Assembly (NCBI GenBank): GCA_944391015.1
Contig: CALXRZ010000004.1
Location: forward strand, 1-56,444
DNA length: 56,444 nt
Direction of reading: 5' to 3'
Origin: an uncultured Clostridia bacterium
GTDB lineage: Bacteria > Bacillota > Clostridia > TANB77 > CAG-508
Each line of letters starts with the position of its first letter. Positions within the stretch are counted from its first letter, which is position 1. Position numbers and translations under genes: made by a program. Shown piece by piece: positions 44,729 through 53,984 of the stretch. The notes under the pieces were generated by a model. That model did not search any database. It saw nothing but the letters and a program-made list of their open reading frames with translations, and was not told where the DNA came from.

Positions 44729-47061
44729 TCTCCTACATCATATTCATATACCACTATTTCTTTTGTATTAAAATCAAATTCATTTACCTTATAATTTACA
44801 AAAAAGCTTTCTTCTTTTAAGAATTTTAACTTTAATTTATTTGTATCAAGTAAAACTTCTGTTGATAAATTCATTCCAAGTGGCAAAGTTTTATTAAAGT
44901 TATCATAGAACATTATATTTGTATAAAATACAGCTGGTGTATTTTCCTTTATATTTATTTTACAAAGTTGAATTTTTTCTTTTTTGCTTCGTAGTTCTTG
45001 CTCAATTGCATTTTTTGGGTTTATATCAAATATATGCATTCCTTCTATGCTTTTTTTATTATTTACACAGTATACAGACATATCATAAGGAGCTTGTATT
45101 TTGTTTAAAGCCTCTTTTATTAGTTTCAAATATCCGTTTATATTTTCCTTATAAGCTTCTATATCTGTGTCCATATTGATGTTAAGTACTTTGTACTTGT
45201 CTTTTTCTATTTCTCTATGTTTTTGATTATCTATAGCTTTTATTTTAGTTTTGTCTTCTATTAGACCTCCAAAAATATCAAAATCTTTAGCATTTATTAT
45301 TTCGATATCGTTTTGGTAATCTTGTTGCAATCTTTTTAAATCTTCCTCTGTAGCTGTAGATACCTTTTTCTTTCTTCCTCTAGTTTTTTTATTTTCTTCT
45401 AATTCGTTTGTTTCAGCATTTTCCTCTTCTTCATTTACATCTAACTCTTTAAATGAATTAGGCACATATCGTATTGCAAACATCGCGTCAGTCTCGTTTT
45501 TTGATAGTTTTCGTCTTTGCAATTCATCCATTTTTTTGCCTAATTCTTCCATATCTGCATCATAATCAAAAAATCTTTTCATTTTTGTTTTTTCGTTTTT
45601 TTCTTCCTCTTCTGCCTCTGCTAGAGTTTGCATTTCATCTTTACTTGTAAATTTCCAAAATTCAAAAATACTTTTCTTATGCTTGTCAATTTCTTTAATA
45701 TATAAATCTGCATTATCATTTTTCTTAGACAATATTTCTTCTTTGGTTTCAAATGCTTTTAAATCAAGAGTTAAGTTAGTATTTTCTTTTTTTACTTCTT
45801 CTAGTTTTGTACAAATATTTATTAAATCTTCTATTGTGTACTGTTCTTTTAACTCATATAAAGATTCTAATGTTTCGTCTTTTTTTTCTTCGTTTACTAC
45901 ACGCTTTTCTGGCTTTTTAACGATTTTTTCGTCTTTCTTTTTCTTAAAGAAGTATTTTACTCTGCCAAAGAAAGTTTTTTTGCACTCCAAAAATGTAGCA
46001 ATTTGTTTTTGTCTAAGTAAATATTCTTGTGTTAAGTCCTCTATTATAAGTTTAAACTTATCTAATTTTCGTTTTAATTCTTTCTTTTCTTTTTCTTCAT
46101 ATTTAAGTTTGTCTATTTTGTCTACATATTCTACCTTAATAAAGTCTGCTAGCTTACTATATTCTATTTTAGTGTTATTACTCCAAAATTCTATTTTTCC
46201 ATCTTTATTTAGTTTTGTTACAAAGTTATATTCTTCCCTCGCACCAGTTGCTAGTATAAACATTGCTTTTAAAAGTTTGTATAGCTCTACAGCTTCTTCT
46301 TTTGTGTACAATGTTATAGAATAAGTTGTTTGCATTTTTTCGTATATATTTGTTTGTCCTACAATTTTTATGAATAGATTATTGTCTTTATCAAAAATTT
46401 CATATATATTTGGCCAATCTTTTGTAAAATACCACAAATAATTTTCAATATCATCTATTTCTGATTTGCTTAAAAAGCCACCTGTATATTCCATATAACT
46501 GATTGGTGTAAATATATATCTTGGCTTTCTTGCTCTTATATTTGCAATTTGTTCTTTTAGCAAATAAAATAGAGCGTTGTTATCTTGCTCTTCTGTTGGC
46601 ACTAGCATAAAATATTTTTTTGCATAGTCCGAATAATAAATTTGCCATATAAAATTGTTTGGATATTTTACTTCAAATGGTATTTTTTCGTTTAGTTCCT
46701 CTTGTTCTTTTGCTATTTCTTCTATTCTCGGTATATTCATCGTAGTTACTAACTTTATAAACTTAGCAAATTTTTCTATATTTTCTTCGCTTTCCGAATC
46801 TAAATATTCGCAAATTGGGCTAGATAATTTATATCTTTGTTTGATGTCTGTTAATCTATTTTCTGGAGTTATTAGTATTTCTATTTCTTTAATATTTACA
46901 TACTTATATACTTTATATACTGCATCATCATAAGAATTAGAAGGTCTAAAATTAAGTCCTTCATATTTTTTTAGAAAGGTTGGTAATTTATCTAAATTTA
47001 GACCAATGTATTTTAGATTTTCTTCAAATATTTTTTCAGTTTCTTTTGCAACTTTAGCCAT
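44725..47061 (-). CDS. Large cytoplasmic coiled-coil protein, function unknown
   Basis: I do not recognise a family. The ATG at 47061 has GGAGGG 7 bases upstream and the 778-aa frame is clean. There is no signal peptide or membrane span. Residues 1-320 look globular, with aromatic-rich segments such as FIWQIYYSDYAKKYFMLVPTEE and NYLWYFTKDWPNIYEIF. Residues about 325-560 are charged and coiled-coil-like, broken by a basic patch FFGRVKYFFKKKKDEK. A Glu-rich linker with RGRKKK leads to a C-terminal globular part (about 630-778) with DMSVYCVNNKKSIEGMHIFDINP and TPAVFYTNIMFYDNF. It is the only gene between the RelA/SpoT-like gene and recN and has its own terminator. A structural or scaffolding role is possible but not shown. 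Confidence 0.7.
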   Translation of the reverse strand: MAKVAKETEKIFEENLKYIGLNLDKLPTFLKKYEGLNFRPSNSYDDAVYKVYKYVNIKEIEILITPENRLTDIKQRYKLSSPICEYLDSESEENIEKFAKFIKLVTTMNIPRIEEIAKEQEELNEKIPFEVKYPNNFIWQIYYSDYAKKYFMLVPTEEQDNNALFYLLKEQIANIRARKPRYIFTPISYMEYTGGFLSKSEIDDIENYLWYFTKDWPNIYEIFDKDNNLFIKIVGQTNIYEKMQTTYSITLYTKEEAVELYKLLKAMFILATGAREEYNFVTKLNKDGKIEFWSNNTKIEYSKLADFIKVEYVDKIDKLKYEEKEKKELKRKLDKFKLIIEDLTQEYLLRQKQIATFLECKKTFFGRVKYFFKKKKDEKIVKKPEKRVVNEEKKDETLESLYELKEQYTIEDLINICTKLEEVKKENTNLTLDLKAFETKEEILSKKNDNADLYIKEIDKHKKSIFEFWKFTSKDEMQTLAEAEEEEKNEKTKMKRFFDYDADMEELGKKMDELQRRKLSKNETDAMFAIRYVPNSFKELDVNEEEENAETNELEENKKTRGRKKKVSTATEEDLKRLQQDYQNDIEIINAKDFDIFGGLIEDKTKIKAIDNQKHREIEKDKYKVLNINMDTDIEAYKENINGYLKLIKEALNKIQAPYDMSVYCVNNKKSIEGMHIFDINPKNAIEQELRSKKEKIQLCKINIKENTPAVFYTNIMFYDNFNKTLPLGMNLSTEVLLDTNKLKLKFLKEESFFVNYKVNEFDFNTKEIVVYEYDVGE

Positions 47062-47155
47062 ATTTACCCTCCATTCTTTTTAACGTTACATATTATATCA
47101 TAAGTTATGTCATTATTCTAGGATAATAACAATTTTTTTATAGTTTTTTTGCATC

Positions 47156-47193
47156 AAAAAAGACCACCTAGAGAAATTTCCCTAAGTGGCCTA
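47156..47193 (-). terminator. Intrinsic terminator after the RelA/SpoT-like gene
   Basis: A stem of about 14 pairs (GACCACCTAGAGAAA with TTTCCCTAAGTGGCC, with G-U pairs in minus-strand RNA) is followed by six U, 16 bases after the stop codon. Confidence 0.78.
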
Positions 47194-47208
47194 AACTTTG
47201 CTAAACGG

Positions 47209-48072
47209 TTAGAGTAGTCCGAACGGGTCAACCGATTGGACCAAACCTACCAGGTCACAGATTCTTCCGTCTTCTGTAGACTGGAAGCCTTTTATTTTTA
47301 TATTGGACAGATCCAGCTTAATTCCTGCTCCACTATACTTATTTAGCTTGTACGGCAAGTGGCTTGCAGAGCCAAATTCTGCTCTGTAGTCCATCGCCGT
47401 CGTCCGTACTTGAATTTCGAACAGAGTCCCGTCCGTCTTCCGAACTACGCAGTGGAGGCTTTGGTATCCATTGGCTTTAGGGTGACGAATGTAATCCTTT
47501 ACATTGTCCTCAAAGCCGGGGGTCACTAAACTTTCGCTGGGAATAATAAGTTTTTCTCTTATTTTTTCCTCACATTCTCCCTCTAATATCGGTTCAGCCT
47601 CAGTTAAGAGACTACCATTCATAATGAAGTGCTTCATAAGTTCGTTTAGCACTTCATAGCATAGTTTTATTGTTTCTTGGGAATCTTCATTCCCAGTACA
47701 TAGTGTAACTCTGAAGCCGAGGAAGTCACGAATTGTGTCCATCGGCTTATTCTTGATAATATAGAGTCTGATTTTTTCGTTAAGCCCTATAAAGTCTTTC
47801 TGCCTCCTTGTAATTCTCATTCTTATGCCATATTTCTTGGACATCTTGCGAAGCTGTTCCTTGACTTCGTAGAACTCTTTTTCAAGTTCCCGAAGCTTTG
47901 CCGGGGCTAACATATGCCGGAACTCATCCAGCTTATTAGCATACAAAGAGTTCGAGATTGATTGGTTCGCGCGTAAAAGCTTTACATAGTAAGCCCACGC
48001 TTCATCAAGCGTCTCTGATACCTCCAATACACCCTGTAAGTCAGGAAAACTAATTTTTTCTGCTAATGCCAT
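47209..48072 (-). CDS. RelA/SpoT-domain (small alarmone synthetase-like) protein, foreign composition
   Basis: Protein of 287 aa with a nucleotidyltransferase domain like that of (p)ppGpp synthetases. Helices with RELEKEFYEVKEQLRKMSKKY precede RRQKDFIGLNEK, where the family has R-x-K-x-x-x-S; here the Ser is Gly. Then come IRDFLGFRVTL with the metal-binding Asp, DYIRHPKANGYQSLHCVV, LFEIQVRTTAMDYRAEFGSASHLPYK with the conserved Glu, Arg and His. There is no HD hydrolase domain and no TGS domain, so this is not the long Rel. The codons are visibly richer in G and C than all neighbours, suggesting recent acquisition. It has its own terminator. It could be a housekeeping alarmone synthetase or a toxic one of the toxSAS kind; no antitoxin gene is adjacent. 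Confidence 0.78.
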   Translation of the reverse strand: MALAEKISFPDLQGVLEVSETLDEAWAYYVKLLRANQSISNSLYANKLDEFRHMLAPAKLRELEKEFYEVKEQLRKMSKKYGIRMRITRRQKDFIGLNEKIRLYIIKNKPMDTIRDFLGFRVTLCTGNEDSQETIKLCYEVLNELMKHFIMNGSLLTEAEPILEGECEEKIREKLIIPSESLVTPGFEDNVKDYIRHPKANGYQSLHCVVRKTDGTLFEIQVRTTAMDYRAEFGSASHLPYKLNKYSGAGIKLDLSNIKIKGFQSTEDGRICDLVGLVQSVDPFGLL

Positions 48073-48183
48073 TGTGTTGTACTTCCTTTCTTTTTTTCTC
48101 GTTTAGCAAAATTTCTTATACTATGCAAGATTGCATACACTTATATTATACCACATTTTTCTATTATTCACAAGTTGTATAGA

Positions 48184-48234
48184 CCTGTCCCCAAAAGTGC
48201 CAAATGGCACTTTTGTGACAGGCACCAAGGTGCC
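48184..48234. repeat. REP-like palindromes after thrS
   Basis: CCTGTC (48184-48189) pairs with GACAGG (48217-48222), and inside AAAAGTGCCA pairs perfectly with TGGCACTTTT over a 2-base loop. A second small hairpin GGCACC-AA-GGTGCC (48221-48234) abuts the thrS stop. The CCTGTCCCC/GGCACC pattern resembles palindromic intergenic repeats seen in many bacterial genomes. Only one copy is in the window. Confidence 0.55.
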
Positions 48235-48235
48235 A

Positions 48236-50170
48236 TTAGTGTGCGAATGTTTTTACTTCGTCTACTATTTTTGCTACAAATTCGTCTGTCTGCATTGCAC
48301 CAATATCTCCGTCTGTTCTTGAACGTACTCCTACTGTACCTGCTTCTTTTTCTTTATCTCCAAGTACTAGCATATATGGTACTTTTTGTAATTGTGCTTC
48401 TCTTATTTTGTATCCTATTTTTTCATTTCTGTCGTCAAGTTCTACTCTGATTCCTGCTTCTTCTAATTTTGTTTGTACTTCTTTTGCATACTCTACGTGA
48501 GCGTCAGCTATTGGAAGTAGTTTTACTTGTACTGGTGCAAGCCATATTGGGAATGCACCTTTTGTTTCTTCTATTAAGAATGCTATAAATCTATCAAATG
48601 TTCCAAGTATTGCTCTATGGATAACTATTGGTCTATGTGGTTTTCCATCTTCTCCAATGTATTCTAGCTCAAATCTTTGTGGTAATAGGAAGTCTAACTG
48701 GCAAGTAGATATTGTTATGTCGTGCCCTATTGCTGTTTTTATTTGAACATCTAGTTTTGGTCCATAGAATGCTGCTTCTCCTTTTGCTTCGTAGAAGTTT
48801 ATGTTTAGTTCTGTTAGTATTTGTCTTAATTGATTTTCTGCATTTTCCCACATTTCGTCGTCATCAAAGTATTTTTCTTTATTTTCTTTATCTCTTAATG
48901 ATAATCTAAATGTGTAATCTTTAAAGCCAAAGTCTTTATATACAGAAAGTATTAGGTTTACAACCTCGCCAAATACTGGTTTTATTTGCTCTGGTGTTAC
49001 AAAGATGTGTGCATCATTTTGGCACATTTCTCTTACTCTTTCTAGTCCACAAACACTTCCACTTGCTTCATATCTAAAGTCGTGTGCAAGTTCTCCTATT
49101 TTTATTGGCAAATCTCTATATGAGTGCATTGCATTTTTATATATTAGCATATGATGTGGGCAGTTCATTGGCCTTAATACCATTTCTTCATTGTCCATTT
49201 TCATTACAGGGAACATATCTTCTTTGTAGTGATCCCAGTGTCCACTTGTTTTATATAATGCAACATTTGCAAGTGATGGAGTATATACGTGTTTATATCC
49301 TAATTTTATTTCTTTATTTAAAATATATTGTTCTAGCAATCTTCTTACTGTTGCTCCATTTGGCAAATACATTGGTAGACCAGAGCCTACAAGTTCGTGT
49401 GTCATAAATAAATCTAGTTGTTTTCCTATTTTTCTGTGGTCTCTTTGTTTTGCGTCTTCTAGTTTTTGAATGTGTTCTTCAAGCTGGCTTGCTTTTGGAA
49501 AAGATACTCCATAGAATCTTTGTAGCATTTTATTTTTTTCGTTTCCTCTCCAATATGCTCCTGAAGAAGTTAATATTTTTACACATTTAACTTTTCCTGT
49601 GCTCATTAAATGTGGACCTGCACATAAATCAGTAAATTCACCTTGTTTATAGAAAGATATTTCTTCTCCTTCTGGAAGCTCTTCTATTAACTCTACTTTG
49701 TAGTCTTCGCCTTGCTCTTTTTCAAATTTGATGGCTTCTTCTCTTGATAAAGTATATTTCTCAATTGGTAAATCTTCTTTTATAATTTTCTTCATTTCTG
49801 CTTCTATTTTTTCAAAGTCTTCTGAAGAAATATTTTCTTTTACATCAAAATCATAGTAAAACCCATCATCTATGGCTGGGCCTATTGCAAGCTTAATGTC
49901 ATTTCCATATATTCTTTTTATAGCTTGTGCCATAATGTGAGATGTAGTATGCCAATATGCTTTTTTACCCTCATCACTATTATCAAAAGTACATATTTCT
50001 ACTTCTGCATTTTCCTCTTCTATATTGTATCTTAAGTCTTTTACTTCGCCATTTACTTTTGCACAAGTTGCAACTCTAGCTAGTCCTTCACTTATTTTTT
50101 TAGCTAAGTCTAAAACTGAAATTCCTTTTTCTACGTCCAAACTTGAGCCATCTTTTAAAATAACTTTCAT
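48236..50170 (-). CDS. thrS: Threonyl-tRNA synthetase
   Basis: Class II synthetase (644 aa) charging tRNA-Thr. The ATG at 50170 follows GAGGAGG by 7 bases. Domains in order: TGS (1-62, KVILKDGSSLDV), editing domain (about 65-225) with HTTSHIMAQAI and the second zinc-like cluster CAGPHL, catalytic core with motif 2 FRYEASGSVCGLERVREMCQNDAH, zinc ligands in MNCPHHMLIYKN, motif 3 HRAILGTFDRFIAFLIEE, and the anticodon-binding domain at the end. Length is normal. A T-box leader upstream senses uncharged tRNA-Thr and controls transcription. Confidence 0.97.
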   Translation of the reverse strand: MKVILKDGSSLDVEKGISVLDLAKKISEGLARVATCAKVNGEVKDLRYNIEEENAEVEICTFDNSDEGKKAYWHTTSHIMAQAIKRIYGNDIKLAIGPAIDDGFYYDFDVKENISSEDFEKIEAEMKKIIKEDLPIEKYTLSREEAIKFEKEQGEDYKVELIEELPEGEEISFYKQGEFTDLCAGPHLMSTGKVKCVKILTSSGAYWRGNEKNKMLQRFYGVSFPKASQLEEHIQKLEDAKQRDHRKIGKQLDLFMTHELVGSGLPMYLPNGATVRRLLEQYILNKEIKLGYKHVYTPSLANVALYKTSGHWDHYKEDMFPVMKMDNEEMVLRPMNCPHHMLIYKNAMHSYRDLPIKIGELAHDFRYEASGSVCGLERVREMCQNDAHIFVTPEQIKPVFGEVVNLILSVYKDFGFKDYTFRLSLRDKENKEKYFDDDEMWENAENQLRQILTELNINFYEAKGEAAFYGPKLDVQIKTAIGHDITISTCQLDFLLPQRFELEYIGEDGKPHRPIVIHRAILGTFDRFIAFLIEETKGAFPIWLAPVQVKLLPIADAHVEYAKEVQTKLEEAGIRVELDDRNEKIGYKIREAQLQKVPYMLVLGDKEKEAGTVGVRSRTDGDIGAMQTDEFVAKIVDEVKTFAH

Positions 50171-50200
50171 AATTATTCCTCCTCTTATTTTTTGCAAATT

Positions 50201-50510
50201 AAAACACACCTCCATAGCCTAATAATAGACTACAGAGGGGTGCTTTATATAACACGGTTCCACCCTTTGTTTTACTTAATTTTACTTTTAACGCAAGTTA
50301 CACGTCTGTTTTTTCCAATTAGTTTTAGTATACCTAAGTATTTTTACTACAACAATTAGTTTTTCCAGAAACAATGAGGTAGTTTTTCAAATACGTTTAT
50401 TTAGAATGGCTTTCAGCCTTTGACCATTCCTCTCTATAAATAACCTTTATTTTACTTTGTCTCATTTTTGTTTTTACTTTTATAATTTTGTATGTGTTAA
50501 CATCAAAATA
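50201..50510 (-). promoter_or_regulatory. T-box riboswitch leader of thrS
   Basis: The minus strand carries the T-box motif GGGTGGAACCG (within 50251-50269), then a terminator stem (50201-50244, AGCACCCCTCTGTAG with CTATGGAGGTGTG and a UUUU tail). The stem I region includes AGAGAGGAATGGTC and GGCTGAAAGCC; in the descending part CTACCTC offers ACC, a Thr codon, as the probable specifier. Uncharged tRNA-Thr would pair with specifier and T-box, stabilise the antiterminator, and allow thrS transcription. The region upstream to 50565 holds only the promoter. Confidence 0.9.
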
Positions 50511-50518
50511 CATTTTCT

Positions 50519-50547
50519 ATTATATAACCTTTTTTTCGCCACGTCAA
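50519..50547 (-). promoter_or_regulatory. Promoter of the thrS T-box transcript
   Basis: On the minus strand TTGACG (50542-50547) and TATAAT (50519-50524) are 17 bases apart, a near-consensus vegetative promoter. Transcription would start near 50512, just ahead of stem I. Confidence 0.75.
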
Positions 50548-50565
50548 GGCAAAATTTTAAATTTA

Positions 50566-50937
50566 TTATAGTAATGATGCAACAGATGAAAATACCATTA
50601 AGCCCATAACTACAAATTCTACTGTTCCTACGGCTAAACCTGCAATTCCTAAGCCTTTTGCTTTTTGACTTTGTGGTTTAAATGTAGCTACACCTATTAT
50701 ACCTAATACAGTTGCAATTATTCCACAGAATAAGCCATACATTATAATTCCTACCATAGCAAATATAAAGCTTAGCAAGCAACAAATATTAAGTTTTTTA
50801 TTTTCTGTTTGACCATTACTCTGTGTATTTATTGTAGATGTTGTTGTTTCACTTACAGGCACCTCCTGTGTTTGATTAACTGGAGCATTTTCTACTTGGT
50901 TTGTGTTTTGCTCCACGTTTGGATTGTTTTCTTCCAT
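50566..50937 (-). CDS. Small membrane protein, DUF4190-like
   Basis: Protein of 123 aa. The first 48 residues are a disordered Asn/Gln/Thr/Val-rich segment (VEQNTNQVENAPVNQTQ). Then come two or three hydrophobic spans: about 50-78 (ICCLLSFIFAMVGIIMYGLFCGI), 78-88, and 95-120, with the Gly-rich link GLGIAGLAVGTVEFVVMG. The pattern, including AKGLGIAGL, matches DUF4190-type proteins, whose function is unknown. GGAGG precedes the ATG. It follows the wall-anchored protease gene by 64 bases and may be co-transcribed with it. Confidence 0.65.
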   Translation of the reverse strand: MEENNPNVEQNTNQVENAPVNQTQEVPVSETTTSTINTQSNGQTENKKLNICCLLSFIFAMVGIIMYGLFCGIIATVLGIIGVATFKPQSQKAKGLGIAGLAVGTVEFVVMGLMVFSSVASLL

Positions 50938-51001
50938 AAATTTTCCTCCTTTTAATTTTTATAAATAATATTTTATATTATAAAGCTAATTTACTTTATA
51001 T

Positions 51002-53905
51002 TTATTTATCTATATTTTTATTTTTTACAAAGAAATATATACCTATTCCTGCTATTATAGCAATTGCTATAATTCCAAGATATATTTCACCAGTTTGTGG
51101 TATTGGTTTTGGTGATATTGTTGTATCCTCATCATCGTTATTGTTATTGTCATTGTCACCATCTGGTGTTGTTGGCTTGTTGTTATCTATAATGTCCTCA
51201 ACTTTTCCTTGATATTCATTATCCATATAGTATGTTGCGTCATCGCCATCAACTTTTAATTTTTCTGTATATGTTTGTTCTACACTATTTTCACCTACTG
51301 TACCAACCTCTTTTATATATAAGTATAAATTATTAGCATCACTTAGTTCTTCAATTTTAGCTATATCCTTTGTGCTAATCTTTCCTGTTAAGGTGTAGGT
51401 TCCATCTCCATTTGCATTTACTTTTGCATTTTTTACTTTCGTCCAATTTTCTATATTTTCATCTGATTTATTTTCAGATAAGTAGTAATAATATGTATAT
51501 TCTGTATTTTCGTCTCTTCCTGATATGTTATCAACTTCAATATTTATATCTATATAATCATCATCTATTATTTCTTTATATAAGTAGACTGTAGCATCTT
51601 TTACAACTAAATTAGCATTAGTAAAGTCTGAAAGAACTGGTTTTGCTCCCTCTTCTACCTCTATTTCAAATGTTGTAGTAAAGCCTTGATATTCTACTGT
51701 TATTGTTTGCTTTCCTATAGTTTGATTGTCAAACCCTGTTATTGTAAGTGAACTTGAGTTTAAGTTTAATTCTGTACTTGTGTCATCAGCATATATAACT
51801 TTAACTTTTCCACCATCTAAGTTTAGTTTTTCATTTTGCTTATATGTTGTTTTATCAGGTAGCGAAGCCATTTCTATGCTTTTTATTTCTTTTTGCTGTT
51901 CTACCTGCTTTACAGTTATATTTTGTTTTGCTTCTTTTGTTATTCCATTTTCTGTATATGATATTGTTACACTGTTTTGTCCATAGTATAAATTATCTCC
52001 ATCTAATACTTTGTAATTTGTAACTTCTTTTGTTGTTAAGTCACTATATGTTGCTGTAACTTTCATTCCAGATGTATCAAACTTTTCTCCCTCTGTATAC
52101 TCTGTGTTAGTTGGTGGATTGCTAATTTCTATGCTTTGTAATTCTGCTGGTTCTTCTGATGTTTGCTTTTCTGTAAAAGCTTTTATAGATACATTGCAAT
52201 TTTGATTTCCAGCATCAGCACTACAAAAATCTATCCATACTCCTGCTTCCATAGCTTCCTTTGTAGAAAAGAAACTTTCATTTGAATTTACTTCAGCATT
52301 TTCATCAACTTTTTTGCTTTCTACCATAACTGTTTGTTTATCTGTACCTGATTGCACACTCATTGCTACCGCAAATGAATCTCCTGTTAATTTTACAGGT
52401 TCTGCAAGTATTATTGTATGATAACCTGGCTCTAGCTTTATGCTTTCTCCGTCTTTTAATTCTACTTGTTGCAATTTTGATAAGTCATCACTAGCTGGGT
52501 TTACAAATACTTTAGCTGTAACTTCTTGCATTGTAAATATGCTAACCATTGTTAATACTTCATTTTCACTTGAGGTTCTTTTAAATTTATTAGCAATATA
52601 CATATCTTCTGTTGTCTGCATTCCAATTGTTAATCCTGGATGTAATAAATTATTTTGATATATGTTGTCATAGTCTTTTGTACTTGTAGCTTTTTCTATG
52701 GCATATAATTCACTATATATGTTTGCATCATCATATGATACATACATATACCCATTATCTCCAATAGTTATAACTATGCTGTCATCTTCTATAGTAACCT
52801 TGCCCTCTCCGTAACTTGCTTCAATTATTGGTAATAAAAATTCATTAGTTATTTCGTCTGCTGAGTTAAAACCTGCTTGATTACATTGTTCTTTGTATTG
52901 TGTATACAAATCTTCTTTGACTTCATTTAAATCAAAACTTAGTTTTTCTCCCCAAGAATTTTTTATTATCCAAGCTCCATCGTTTGCAGGTTGATTTTCT
53001 TGTCTAAAATTATTTTTATTATATGTATCATCCCATCCAATTATAATGCCTCCGTGATTACTTGGATAATCAGTTGAATTAGGGCAATATATTGCTCCAG
53101 TTGCATTATTATATGTGTCTGAGAATATGTTTGCTCCATTAAATATAGCATATATTCCACCATAATTACTAATTACTTGTTTCATTTTTGACATAAGTTC
53201 TGTTTTTCCTATATCGTCAATATCTTCAAATAAAATAGTATCATATAATGTAGTTGCTGTATTTTTATTTTGTATTTCAGATATGTCTATATTATCCTCA
53301 TTATTTTCAAAAGGCATTTCTTCCTCTTCTATTGCTCCCATACCATTGCTTAAGTAAGATTGCCCCATAAAAAAGCTTCCGCCTTTTTCAAATCCAATGT
53401 TGTAACCATATTTATTTACTTCATCATTGTTAAATGCATTGCTTCTTACAGAATAGTCTAAATGTCTTTCTGAATAATCATATACATTTCCTGTTCTTCC
53501 TGCTTTGTAATCTAATAAAGCAATGTTGCTTTCTAATGCACCTATTGTTGCAAATGCCCAACAAGAATTTGTATTCATTTGGTTTCGTATAGCCACATTT
53601 TGTGAAATAATATCACGTAAATCATATTCACTGTCCAATCCACTTTTTACTAATGTAGCACTTTTAAAAATATTGTTTAGATTACTTAAATATTCGCTAT
53701 TTGTTTTTGGACTAATTACATTATATCTGCTTGGCTCAGTTCTTTCAGCTTTTTCTTCATCACTAAGTGCCATATATTCTTTGTATTCATCAGAATATTC
53801 CACTTCTTCAATTTTTGGTATATCCACAGCTTGCACGTTTGTACAAAATACTATTCCTATAAATAATATTAGAAATAATGATATTTTTATTAAATTATTT
53901 TTCAT
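51002..53905 (-). CDS. Wall-anchored papain-like cysteine protease with Ig-like domains
   Basis: Secreted surface protein of 967 aa. A signal peptide covers 1-26. The C1A protease domain (about 90-420) begins with YDLRDII and has catalytic Cys115 in NTNSCWAFATIGALES, His284 in NHGGIIIGWDD and Asn316 in WIIKNSWGE. A beta-rich region about 425-590 resembles the lectin-like domain that follows this protease in many Clostridia proteins. Two bacterial Ig-like domains follow (about 600-675 and 685-760), each starting like KSIEISNPPTNTEYTEGEKFDTSGMKV. After a further beta domain and an Asp/Asn-rich linker, IPQTG at about 935 plus a hydrophobic span and basic tail forms a sortase signal. Substrates are unknown; the organism may use it on host or microbial proteins. 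It lies between pgi and the DUF4190-like gene. Confidence 0.9.
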   Translation of the reverse strand: MKNNLIKISLFLILFIGIVFCTNVQAVDIPKIEEVEYSDEYKEYMALSDEEKAERTEPSRYNVISPKTNSEYLSNLNNIFKSATLVKSGLDSEYDLRDIISQNVAIRNQMNTNSCWAFATIGALESNIALLDYKAGRTGNVYDYSERHLDYSVRSNAFNNDEVNKYGYNIGFEKGGSFFMGQSYLSNGMGAIEEEEMPFENNEDNIDISEIQNKNTATTLYDTILFEDIDDIGKTELMSKMKQVISNYGGIYAIFNGANIFSDTYNNATGAIYCPNSTDYPSNHGGIIIGWDDTYNKNNFRQENQPANDGAWIIKNSWGEKLSFDLNEVKEDLYTQYKEQCNQAGFNSADEITNEFLLPIIEASYGEGKVTIEDDSIVITIGDNGYMYVSYDDANIYSELYAIEKATSTKDYDNIYQNNLLHPGLTIGMQTTEDMYIANKFKRTSSENEVLTMVSIFTMQEVTAKVFVNPASDDLSKLQQVELKDGESIKLEPGYHTIILAEPVKLTGDSFAVAMSVQSGTDKQTVMVESKKVDENAEVNSNESFFSTKEAMEAGVWIDFCSADAGNQNCNVSIKAFTEKQTSEEPAELQSIEISNPPTNTEYTEGEKFDTSGMKVTATYSDLTTKEVTNYKVLDGDNLYYGQNSVTISYTENGITKEAKQNITVKQVEQQKEIKSIEMASLPDKTTYKQNEKLNLDGGKVKVIYADDTSTELNLNSSSLTITGFDNQTIGKQTITVEYQGFTTTFEIEVEEGAKPVLSDFTNANLVVKDATVYLYKEIIDDDYIDINIEVDNISGRDENTEYTYYYYLSENKSDENIENWTKVKNAKVNANGDGTYTLTGKISTKDIAKIEELSDANNLYLYIKEVGTVGENSVEQTYTEKLKVDGDDATYYMDNEYQGKVEDIIDNNKPTTPDGDNDNNNNDDEDTTISPKPIPQTGEIYLGIIAIAIIAGIGIYFFVKNKNIDK

Positions 53906-53984
53906 CAGTTTTCTCCTACTTTTACCTTAAATTTTTGCACTTTTAATAATTTTATACTACTTAGAGTGCTTTAATTCTAAATTT

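Noticed and set aside
45683..46324. Plus-strand open frame of over 200 codons
   Set aside because: It is Ser/Phe-rich, mirrors Glu/Lys codons of the coiled-coil protein on the other strand, and has no start signal.
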